Shown: piece by piece, positions 1-6,438 of the stretch
How the letters are laid out: each line of letters begins with the position of its first letter
How positions within the stretch are numbered: the first letter of the stretch is position 1
DNA from: Lentisphaerota bacterium
Lineage (GTDB): Bacteria; Verrucomicrobiota; Lentisphaeria; Oligosphaerales; Oligosphaeraceae
DNA length: 9,816 nucleotides
Assembly: GCA_012799755.1 (NCBI GenBank)
Contig: JAAZKQ010000539.1
Location: forward strand, 1 to 9,816
Direction of reading: 5' to 3'
The notes under the pieces: generated by a model
Told to the model about the DNA's origin: nothing
The model's database searches: none
Seen by the model: only the letters and a program-made list of their open reading frames with translations
Translations under genes and position numbers: made by a program

Positions 1-1
1 G

Positions 2-1426
2 CTGGTGGGGCCTCCGGGTACCGGCAAGACCCTGATTGCCAAAGCGGTGGCCGGAGAGGCCAACGTGCAGTTCCTGTCCATCTCCGGCTCTGACTTTGTC
101 GAGCTGTATGTCGGCGTCGGCGCCAGCCGTGTCCGTGATATGTTTGAAGAGGGCAAGAAGCATGCGCCCTGTCTGATTTTCATTGACGAGATTGACGCTG
201 TTGGCCGTTCTCGTTTCAGCGGCATAGGCGGTGGCCATGACGAGCGCGAACAGACTCTGAATGCGCTGCTGGTGGAGATGGACGGCTTTGAGGCCAATTC
301 GGGGGTGATTGTGCTGGCGGCGACCAACCGCCCGGATGTTCTTGATCCGGCGCTGCTGCGCCCAGGTCGTTTTGACCGCCAGATCGCCATTGATTTGCCG
401 GATTTGCGCGGTCGTTATGACATTCTCTGCATCCACGCCAAGAAGATTGCTTTGGACCCGGCGGCGGATATGCAAGTGATTGCCCGCGGCACACCGGGCT
501 TCAGTGGTGCTGATTTGGCCAACCTGATCAACGAAGCAGCGCTTTTGGCTACGCGCTTGAACAAAGCAACCGTCGGCATGGCCGAATTGGAGGAATCGCG
601 GGATAAAGTGCGCTGGGGCAAAGAACGCCGCAGTCGCAAGATTGATGAGAAGGATCGTCGGATCACGGCTTATCACGAAGCCGGCCATGCGCTGGTGGGC
701 ATCCTCTGTGAACACAGTGAGCCTTTGCACAAGGTGACGATCATACCGCGCGGCGTCGCCTATCTGGGGGCGACCATGCAGTTGCCGCAACAGGATCGCT
801 ATACCATATCTTGCAGTGAATTGCTTGACGCCATTGCCGTAGCCATGGGCGGGCGGGTGGCAGAAAAACTTATCTTCAACGAGTTGACCAGCGGCGCGTC
901 CATGGACATTCGCCACGCGACTGACATTGCCAAGAAGATGGTTTGCCAGTGGGGCATGAGCGAAAAGATGGGCCCGCTGAATTACATCGGTCGTGAAGAG
1001 CATATCTTCTTAGGGCGAGACATCACCCGCAGCGAAGACTACAGCCCAGAAACGGCGCGCGAGATTGATCTGGAAATCCGCCGCTTGGTAGAAGAGAGCG
1101 AAGCCCGAGTTACCGATTTGCTGACGGAGCATCGCGACAAACTGGAGTTGTTGGCTGAGACCTTGCTTAGCCGCGAAACCATGCAAGGCTCTGAAGTCTA
1201 TGAGCTCCTGGACATACCGATGCCTGAAATCAAAAGTCTTGCTGACGATTTGGATGACCTTGAGCCCAATGGAGGCGAAACCGAGAAGCCGACAGAGACC
1301 GCTGACGGCAGTGACGACGCGGCGACTGCCGATACGGCAGCCGAGAAGCGCGACAAGGCGCCGGAAGTCTCAACGCCGACGCCGACCGCCGATGCGAATG
1401 CTGACGGTTCGGACAAGCCTTCGTAA
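2..1426 (+). CDS. ftsH: ATP-dependent zinc metalloprotease FtsH (5'-truncated by window edge)
   Basis: Membrane-anchored AAA+ protease that unfolds and degrades membrane and some cytosolic proteins. The start lies outside the window: the first complete codon (Leu, 2-4) runs straight into Walker A, so the N-terminal transmembrane/periplasmic part is missing. Counting from the Val codon at 5: Walker A GPPGTGKT 2-9; pore loop around 35-37 reads YVG (Tyr where E. coli FtsH has Phe); Walker B LIFIDE 57-62; second region of homology 106-123 with arginine fingers R119 and R122; zinc motif HEAGH 224-228; third zinc ligand D301 in the SGASMDI segment; GGRVAEKLIF 282-291. All expected catalytic residues of both domains are present, so the enzyme should be active. 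The last ~60 residues form a low-complexity acidic Asp/Glu/Thr/Ala/Pro tail, common and variable in FtsH. It ends 9 nt before the FAD-oxidoreductase gene. Family assignment is near certain. Confidence 0.97.
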   Translation: MVGPPGTGKTLIAKAVAGEANVQFLSISGSDFVELYVGVGASRVRDMFEEGKKHAPCLIFIDEIDAVGRSRFSGIGGGHDEREQTLNALLVEMDGFEANSGVIVLAATNRPDVLDPALLRPGRFDRQIAIDLPDLRGRYDILCIHAKKIALDPAADMQVIARGTPGFSGADLANLINEAALLATRLNKATVGMAELEESRDKVRWGKERRSRKIDEKDRRITAYHEAGHALVGILCEHSEPLHKVTIIPRGVAYLGATMQLPQQDRYTISCSELLDAIAVAMGGRVAEKLIFNELTSGASMDIRHATDIAKKMVCQWGMSEKMGPLNYIGREEHIFLGRDITRSEDYSPETAREIDLEIRRLVEESEARVTDLLTEHRDKLELLAETLLSRETMQGSEVYELLDIPMPEIKSLADDLDDLEPNGGETEKPTETADGSDDAATADTAAEKRDKAPEVSTPTPTADANADGSDKPS

Positions 1427-1435
1427 CGGTTGGAC

Positions 1436-2824
1436 ATGGATAGATATGACGTTATCATCATTGGCGCGGGCATGTCAGGCTTGTCGGCAGGTCTGCGTCT
1501 GAGTTATTACGGCAAGCGGGTGCGGATTTTTGAACGCCACCGCTTGCCGGGCGGGATGAACTCCTACTATCTCCGTTCCGGCGTTGCCTTGGATACAGGC
1601 TTGCATGCTCTCACCAATTTCGTGCCGGCGGGGCAGCGTGGCGCACCACTGAACACCCTGTTGCGGCAGCTGCGCCTTCGCCGTGAAAATCTCGACCTCT
1701 GTCCGCAAAGCTTTTCCCTCATTGATTTTCCCTTCGGCACGCTGCGTCTGAACAACGACTTTGCGGCCTTTGCGGCGCAGGTCGCGGAGTTGTTTCCGGC
1801 AGAGGCGGCGGGCTTCAAGGCCTTGGTGGAGCGCATTCGGGCGACGGATGCGACGTCGCCGTCGGCGCCGCTGCTTTCGACACGGCAGATCGTTAGCCAG
1901 TACATTGACTCGCCGCAGCTGCAAGATATGTTGTTCTGTCCGGTCATGTACTATGGCAACGCCCAAGTTGATGACATGGACTTCAATCAGTTCTGCATCA
2001 TTTTCCAGAGTGTGATACTTGAGGGTTTTGCCCGCCCGCGGCATGGGATGCGGCCTTTTTTGCAGGTGCTGCTCGACCGTTTTGCGGCCCAGGGGGGCGA
2101 GTTGTCGCTGGGCGTCGGTGTGCAGGCCATCTCGCGTGATCCTGCCGGCCAGCTGTCGGTGATTACGGATGACGGCGCACGTTATGCGGCGTCCGCGCTG
2201 CTATCCAGCGTTGGCGGCTTGGAGACCGCACGGCTTTGCGCAGAGACACCGCCGCCTGAGCTGTCGGCAATGCCGCCGGGAGAGCTGGGCTTCGCTGAGA
2301 CGCTCTGCCAGCTTGACTGCCATCCGCGTGAACTCGGCTTGGACGCCTGCGTGATTTTCCGCAATACAACGGCGCGCTTCTGTTTTCGCCCGCCTGCCAC
2401 TGGCATTGATCCTGACAGTCATGTCGTGTGCATGCCGGGCAACTACGTCGGCTGTGAAGACACGGACAGCGCGCGGCTGGTACGGCTGACGCATCTGGCG
2501 GCGCCAGGGTGGTGGCATGCCTTGTCTCCTGACGATTACCGCCGTGCGAAGGAAGAATTCATGGCGCAACATGTCGCCATGATGGAAGCCTGGAAGCCTG
2601 GCTTCCGGGCTGCGCTGCGTTCCTGTGACATGTTCACGCCCAAGACCATCAGCCGCTACACAGGCCGTATCAATGGGGCGATCTATGGCAGCGCTGAAAA
2701 GCTGAGGAGCGGGCGGAGTTCGTGGGACGGCCTTTACCTCTGCGGGACGGATCAGGGTTTCTTGGGCATTGTTGGGGCGATGTTGAGCGGCGTGGCCGTG
2801 GTGAACCGCCATCTGCTGGCCTGA
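1436..2824 (+). CDS. FAD-dependent oxidoreductase, phytoene desaturase / carotenoid isomerase-like (COG1233 type)
   Basis: Probable flavoprotein of the amine-oxidase/phytoene-desaturase superfamily, 462 residues. The N-terminus is a dinucleotide-binding fold: IIGAGMSG at 8-15 (GxGxxG), acidic E33 at the end of strand 2 (expected to bind the adenosine ribose), then LPGGMN with the GG typical of this superfamily. The C-terminus (430-462) has the second FAD-contact motif, GLYLCGTD followed by a Gly-rich helix start (GFLGIVGAMLSG). The middle is divergent, so the substrate cannot be read; retinol-saturase-like, carotenoid-isomerase-like or unrelated oxidations are all possible. No signal peptide is seen. 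The start is the ATG at 1436; an in-frame TTG at 1430 is possible and adds two residues. Neither has a clear Shine-Dalgarno. The 9-nt gap after ftsH on the same strand suggests co-transcription and perhaps translational coupling. No carotenoid synthesis genes are visible nearby. Confidence 0.88.
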   Translation: MDRYDVIIIGAGMSGLSAGLRLSYYGKRVRIFERHRLPGGMNSYYLRSGVALDTGLHALTNFVPAGQRGAPLNTLLRQLRLRRENLDLCPQSFSLIDFPFGTLRLNNDFAAFAAQVAELFPAEAAGFKALVERIRATDATSPSAPLLSTRQIVSQYIDSPQLQDMLFCPVMYYGNAQVDDMDFNQFCIIFQSVILEGFARPRHGMRPFLQVLLDRFAAQGGELSLGVGVQAISRDPAGQLSVITDDGARYAASALLSSVGGLETARLCAETPPPELSAMPPGELGFAETLCQLDCHPRELGLDACVIFRNTTARFCFRPPATGIDPDSHVVCMPGNYVGCEDTDSARLVRLTHLAAPGWWHALSPDDYRRAKEEFMAQHVAMMEAWKPGFRAALRSCDMFTPKTISRYTGRINGAIYGSAEKLRSGRSSWDGLYLCGTDQGFLGIVGAMLSGVAVVNRHLLA

Positions 2825-2952
2825 GAGTGGGTGAAGCGCCGGCGCGTCGCTTATGAGACACCGCGCCGCGAGGCTGCTATGACAGGTCTGGAGGGCATTC
2901 CCACCGGATGATTAGTAGATGTCAGACGTAAGCTGTGCGCAAGGCGCCAACG

Positions 2953-2959
2953 AAGGAGG
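2953..2959 (+). promoter_or_regulatory. Strong Shine-Dalgarno for the GH95-like gene
   Basis: AAGGAGG lies 9 nt upstream of the ATG at 2969 and fixes that start. It is the best ribosome binding site in the window. The 144-nt spacer after the FAD-oxidoreductase stop (2825-2968) holds a GCGCCGGCGC palindrome at 2836-2845 without a T-run. I see no convincing -35/-10 pair in it, so whether the gene has its own promoter is undecided. Confidence 0.8.
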
Positions 2960-2968
2960 CAAGCGAAC

Positions 2969-5149
2969 ATGGAACGAGTGATTTCCCATGATTTTCCCCT
3001 GGCCTTTGTCCACGAGGGCTCCGTGCTGGGCAATGGTTTCTGCGGCTTGATGCTGTGGGGAGTAGAGCGGACTCTCAACATCACCGTGGGTTGCGCGGCG
3101 CTCTGGGATCATCGCGGCGGCATGAGTTGGACGGCCAAGCAGAATCTCGCGGACATTCGCGCAGCCCTTGAGCGGCGTGATGCCGAAGCGATCAAAGCGA
3201 TCTTTGCCACGGACACCGAGCGGATTGCCGGCCAGCCGGCGCGACCGTCCTTGATTCCCGTCGGACGCTTGGAAATCACCCTGCAGGAAGGCTGTCGCCT
3301 TGAGCGCTGTGACATGCAGCTTGGCGATGGCTTGCTGCGGGCAGTGTACAGCCGGAACGGCGTGGAAAACGCCTGCCTCCTGCGTCTGGACATGAGCGAC
3401 AAGGGGCGTTTTGCCTGTCAGTGCAATGACTTGGAGCGGTTTCGCGTCATCCCCGCCTTCGATTTGACCAAGGGCGCACTGGCGGCCATTTCCTTCACAG
3501 CACCGACGACGGTGGCAACGACGGCGGGTTGGACGGGCTTCTTGCAGCCGATGCCCGCCGACGAGCCCTACGCGCTGGTGGTGAAGCACTACTACAATCA
3601 ATTCAGCGGGTTGTTTGCCCGCGCAGCGGACGTGACGAGCCTGCAAGCCCGCCTGGACGCTCTGAATCACGGCTGGTTCTGGGATGACCTCAGCGCCGCG
3701 AATCAGCGTTGGTGGGACGACTACTGGCGGGATGTCCCGCAGCTGTTGCTGGACAACGAGCGCCTGGAAGACCTGTATTACCTCGGCCTGTTCAAATTTG
3801 CAGGCATGACGGCGCCCGATGGCGTCGCCGCAGGCTTGCAGGGGCCGTGGATTGAGGATCACGCCTTGCCGCCCTGGTCCGGCGATTATCATTTCAACAT
3901 CAATGTCCAGATGTGCTACTGGCCGGCTTATCGTGCCAATCGCCTGGAGCATCTGCGGCCCTTGTTTGACCTCGTCTGGTCCTGGCGGGACCAGCTGCGG
4001 CGCAACGCCCGGCATTTCGTCGGCATTGACGATGGCTACATGTTGCCTCATGCCGTTGACGACCGCTGCACCTGCATGGGCGCGTTCTGGACCGGCACCA
4101 TTGATCACGCCTGCGCCGCCTGGATCGCGCAAATGATGTTCGATTATGTGGATTACAGCGGCGACCGGACCTTCCTCCGCGATGTCGCCTTCGATTTCAT
4201 GCGTGGAACCATGCGCGTCTTTGAGGCTATGCTGGAACGTCGCGATGACGGCCAATTAGTCTTGCCGGTGAGTGTTTCGCCGGAATATCGCGGCGCCGAC
4301 ATGAACGCCTGGGGCGCCAATGCCAGTTTCCAGCTGGCGGCGATTCATCGCCTGGCGATGAATCTGCTCACGGCCGCCGATTGGTTGGGCGAAAAGCCCG
4401 CGCCGGCTTGGCTGGAGATTCGTGAAAAGCTGCCGCCGGCGGCCTTGGTAGGAGCCGAAGGCAGGCAGGAGATCGGGCTCTGGGAAGGCTTGGTTCTGGA
4501 GGAAAGTCACCGGCACCATTCCCATTTGGCGGCTCTCTGCCCATTCGATACCATTGATGCCGATGCGCCGGAATGGCGGGAGATCGTTGCCCGCAGCCGC
4601 CAGCGTTGGATTGAGAAAGGCATGGGGCGCTGGTCGGGCTGGTGCATGACTTGGGCCTCCATGCTCAACAGTCGCTTTAACAATGGCCAGATGGCCGAGC
4701 TGATTCTCGAAATCTGGCAGCGGGCTTTTACCAATGCCGGCGGTGGCACTCTGCATGATGCGGCCTTCACCGGCTTCAGCCTCATTGCGAGCAGACCGCA
4801 GATCATGCAGATGGATGCCGCCATGGGCGCCGTCACGGCTATCCAGGATATGGTCTTGCATAATCGCCAGGGCGTATTGCATCTGCTGGCGGGTATGCCG
4901 CCGCGCTGGCGGCAGCTGCGCTGCACGGATATGCCGACGCCGGGCGGTTTCCGCATCAGCGTGGACTACCGGAAGCGGGGGCCGCTGCGCATCACGGTCA
5001 AGGCCACGCGCGATGCGCAGTTGCGCCTGGTCACACATCTGCCCGGGACTTTCCTGGCGCGACTTGACGACGCTGAGCAGTTCAGCGTCAGCGGTCTCAT
5101 TGAGCAGCCCATGCGCGCCGGTCAGGAACTGCGCATCAGCCGGGATTGA
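2969..5149 (+). CDS. GH95-like glycoside hydrolase (alpha-L-fucosidase / alpha-L-galactosidase family)
   Basis: A 726-residue putative inverting exo-glycosidase. The N-terminal beta-domain opens with the GH95-type GNGFCGLMLWGVERTLNI (21-38). The (alpha/alpha)6 barrel includes GLQGPWIEDHALPPWSGDY (289-307), then FNINVQMCYWPA. Residues matching known GH95 catalytic positions (Bifidobacterium AfcA N421, N423, E566, D766) appear to be N310, N312, E439 (in SPEY) and D616 (in QMDAAMG). The HHSHL motif (516-520) and LHLLAGMPPRW (637-647), which leads into the C-terminal beta-domain, also fit GH95. No signal peptide or lipobox is present, so a cytoplasmic enzyme acting on imported oligosaccharides is likely. 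Oddities: the usual QIDGNFG around the catalytic Asp reads QMDAAMG, with extra residues before it, so this is a divergent member and linkage or sugar specificity may differ. The start is fixed by a strong ribosome binding site. A hairpin terminator follows. Fold confidence is high; substrate is inference. Confidence 0.85.
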   Translation: MERVISHDFPLAFVHEGSVLGNGFCGLMLWGVERTLNITVGCAALWDHRGGMSWTAKQNLADIRAALERRDAEAIKAIFATDTERIAGQPARPSLIPVGRLEITLQEGCRLERCDMQLGDGLLRAVYSRNGVENACLLRLDMSDKGRFACQCNDLERFRVIPAFDLTKGALAAISFTAPTTVATTAGWTGFLQPMPADEPYALVVKHYYNQFSGLFARAADVTSLQARLDALNHGWFWDDLSAANQRWWDDYWRDVPQLLLDNERLEDLYYLGLFKFAGMTAPDGVAAGLQGPWIEDHALPPWSGDYHFNINVQMCYWPAYRANRLEHLRPLFDLVWSWRDQLRRNARHFVGIDDGYMLPHAVDDRCTCMGAFWTGTIDHACAAWIAQMMFDYVDYSGDRTFLRDVAFDFMRGTMRVFEAMLERRDDGQLVLPVSVSPEYRGADMNAWGANASFQLAAIHRLAMNLLTAADWLGEKPAPAWLEIREKLPPAALVGAEGRQEIGLWEGLVLEESHRHHSHLAALCPFDTIDADAPEWREIVARSRQRWIEKGMGRWSGWCMTWASMLNSRFNNGQMAELILEIWQRAFTNAGGGTLHDAAFTGFSLIASRPQIMQMDAAMGAVTAIQDMVLHNRQGVLHLLAGMPPRWRQLRCTDMPTPGGFRISVDYRKRGPLRITVKATRDAQLRLVTHLPGTFLARLDDAEQFSVSGLIEQPMRAGQELRISRD

Positions 5150-5181
5150 TGACGCGTAACAGCGTGCTCCAGTAACCCGAA

Positions 5182-5223
5182 CGGGCCGTCGCTGCCTGGC
5201 AGTGGCGGCCCGCAGGCGTTTTT
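5182..5223 (+). terminator. Rho-independent terminator after the GH95-like gene
   Basis: A 14-bp stem (5182-5195 with 5199-5212) closes on a 3-nt loop, followed after six bases by five T (5219-5223). Two of the pairs are G-T wobbles (5189/5205 and 5191/5203). They pair as G-U in plus-strand RNA but would be A-C mismatches in minus-strand RNA, and only the plus side has a T-run. The element therefore serves the GH95-like transcript rather than the convergent SDR gene. The six-base gap before the T-run is slightly long for a classic terminator. Confidence 0.75.
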
Positions 5224-5245
5224 GGAGCCTTGTGCCCAGGGGCGT

Positions 5246-5998
5246 TCAGAGCTTCATGCCGCCGTCAACGGCGATGTCGGCGCCGTTGATGTAGGCTCCG
5301 GCGGGCGATGCCAGCAGGAGCGCGGCGCCCGCGCAGTCCATGGCGCAGCCGAAACGCCTGGCGGGGATGATTGCCCGGAGTTTTTCGACCATGTCCGGAT
5401 CAGCCAGGACATCCGCGTTGCGATCTGTGTTGATGACACCGGGCGAGATGGAATTGACAGTGATGCCGTCGGCAGCGTAGGCGCGGGCGCAATTCTGGAC
5501 GAGATTGAATTGAGCGGCCTTGCTGCTGCCGTAGATGGCCAGCCGCGCACCGGGGCGCCACTGGTTGACGCTGCCGATGCTGATGATGCGGCCGAAGCGT
5601 CGCTGCTGCATGCCGGGAAGAAATCCTTGCAGCAACAGGAAGGACGAGCGGAGATTGGCGTTGAACTCTTGCGTGAAAGTCTCCGGCTCGAAATCCAGGA
5701 CGGTCAGATAATGCTGCATGGATGCGTTGAGCACGAGGATGTCAAGGTCTCCGACGCTTTTGATGAGGCCCTTGACGGCCTCGACGTCGCCGATGTCAGC
5801 GCAAACGGCCTCGGCCTTGGCGCCGAGGCTGCGAGCTTCGGCGAGCGCCTCGTCGAGTTTGGCGGAGGGCTTGCTGCCGTGGATGATCAGCTCTGCGCCG
5901 GCTTCTGCGAAAAGCATGGCAATGGCGCGGCCAATGCCGCGGCTGGAGCCGGTGATCAACGCCCGTTTGCCTTTGAGTGAGAAGAGTTTCTGCAACAT
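5246..5998 (-). CDS. Classical short-chain dehydrogenase/reductase (SDR), 3-oxoacyl-ACP/gluconate-dehydrogenase-like
   Basis: A complete 250-residue NAD(P)-dependent oxidoreductase of usual classical-SDR length. Cofactor motif TGSSRGIG is at 16-23, and NAS at 91-93 replaces the common NAG. The catalytic tetrad is N115, S143 (in IGSV), Y156 and K160 (YGSSK); the 13-residue Ser-Tyr spacing matches E. coli FabG. SPGV at 185-188 and the C-terminal YINGADIAVDGG (236-247) are typical. The end of strand 2 (HGSK, 40-43) lacks the acidic residue of NAD-specific enzymes and R20 is basic, which favours NADP(H); this is inference. Substrate is not readable. With glycosidases around it, oxidation of a sugar, sugar lactone or keto-deoxy sugar acid is plausible, but fatty-acid or general carbonyl reduction cannot be excluded. 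The start ATG (5996-5998) has an AAAGGTG site (6004-6010) 5 nt upstream. It is convergent with the GH95-like gene and shares a strand with the GHL6-type gene, 440 nt away. Confidence 0.93.
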   Translation of the reverse strand: MLQKLFSLKGKRALITGSSRGIGRAIAMLFAEAGAELIIHGSKPSAKLDEALAEARSLGAKAEAVCADIGDVEAVKGLIKSVGDLDILVLNASMQHYLTVLDFEPETFTQEFNANLRSSFLLLQGFLPGMQQRRFGRIISIGSVNQWRPGARLAIYGSSKAAQFNLVQNCARAYAADGITVNSISPGVINTDRNADVLADPDMVEKLRAIIPARRFGCAMDCAGAALLLASPAGAYINGADIAVDGGMKL

Positions 5999-6091
5999 GC
6001 TTGCACCTTTTTCCTTGTCGAAGATTATTCCAGCTTCATTTCACAGGATTGTTCCCTGCCGGCCGGATTTTTCCAGCTGAGTTTGTATTTT

Positions 6092-6109
6092 CCGCGAAAA
6101 CCGCGAAAT
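6092..6109. repeat. Two-copy 9-nt tandem repeat (CCGCGAAAA/CCGCGAAAT)
   Basis: Two adjacent 9-nt units differ only in the last base. They lie in the SDR upstream region, and the unit length matches the other repeat families in this window. Confidence 0.6.
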
Positions 6110-6154
6110 TGGACTAGGCCATTTGCCCCGGCAGGGATGTTTTTTTCGTTTTTT

Positions 6155-6181
6155 AACCACGGAATACACGGAATACACGGA
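6155..6181 (+). repeat. GGAATACAC-type dispersed intergenic repeat
   Basis: AACCAC is followed by two GGAATACAC units and a trailing GGA. It is preceded by T-runs (TTTTTTTCG then TTTTTT). On the minus strand this is a TCCGTGTATTCCGTG-type sequence ending in GGTT and A-runs. From memory, this is a recurrent intergenic repeat in several PVC and other environmental genomes. Only one copy is in the window, so dispersal cannot be shown here. Confidence 0.65.
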
Positions 6182-6257
6182 CGTTTTTGCATAGGGGTGG
6201 CTGGCGGGGCATGTCAGGAAGGCGGTTTTTACTCTGGTCGGGCACGGTTATCAATGG

Positions 6258-6313
6258 GTGGCCGCTTACGACGGAGCGGCCGCCCTCATTGCCGCTCGCA
6301 AGCGTGCGGCCAC
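6258..6313. repeat. Spaced inverted repeat GTGGCCGC...GCGGCCAC
   Basis: Perfect 8-bp arms at 6258-6265 and 6306-6313 are separated by 40 nt. A second GCGGCC (6276-6281) could alternatively pair with the left arm. There is no T-run and no gene-end relation, so the role is unknown; chance in GC-rich DNA is possible. Confidence 0.35.
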
Positions 6314-6392
6314 GGAACGCCAAGCTGCGCAAACAGCGGATAGGAAGGGCAACCATACAGGCCATCCCTACACCAAACAGCCCACCCTGAAA

Positions 6393-6436
6393 ATAATCTG
6401 CGCTAATCTGCGACATCTGCAGATAAAAAACACCCC
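6393..6436 (+). repeat. AATCTGCG-type dispersed repeat, copy 1
   Basis: Three ATCTGC-containing units spaced 9-10 nt apart are followed by GATAAAA and ACACCCC. It matches positions 9773-9816 without gaps at 39 of 44 bases and in the same orientation. It abuts the 3' end of the GHL6-type gene (stop 6439-6441). The third unit carries the palindrome ATCTGCAGAT (6415-6424). In the gene's direction it begins with GGGGTG and a run of six T, so it could help transcript ending, but no stable hairpin precedes the T-run. Confidence 0.8.
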
Positions 6437-6438
6437 GC

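Larger units (their letters stand above)
5999..6438. other. 440-nt intergenic region with composite short repeats
   Basis: No credible gene. Open frames here are short, read through repeat units and lack family resemblance. Apart from the SDR leader (5999 to about 6030) it holds a 9-nt duplication (6092-6109), T-runs followed by a GGAATACAC-type repeat (6155-6181), a spaced 8-bp inverted repeat (6258-6313), and the AATCTGCG-type repeat (6393-6436), which ends two bases before the GHL6-type stop codon. I find no clear sigma-70 promoter for the SDR gene; an AATAAT hexamer on the minus strand (6024-6029) has no convincing -35 partner. Confidence 0.7.

Noticed and set aside
2836..2845. GCGCCGGCGC palindrome as a terminator of the ftsH/FAD-enzyme unit
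   Set aside because: The short palindrome would leave no proper loop, and no T-run follows.
2912..4255. Long minus-strand open frame (447 codons) opposite the GH95-like gene
   Set aside because: It is antisense to a gene with clear family motifs, its translation shows no domain, and GC-rich codon bias readily yields long antisense frames.
5222..5980. Plus-strand open frame opposite the SDR gene
   Set aside because: The minus strand carries the full SDR motif set and a ribosome binding site; this is its antisense shadow.
6024..6029. AATAAT (minus strand) as a -10 box for the SDR gene
   Set aside because: No acceptable -35 hexamer at 16-18 nt; a single hexamer is not evidence enough.
6083..6390. 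Small open frames in the SDR-GHL6 intergenic region
   Set aside because: They read through the GGAATACAC repeat (giving His-Gly-Ile periods) or low-complexity Arg/Pro sequence, with no ribosome binding site.
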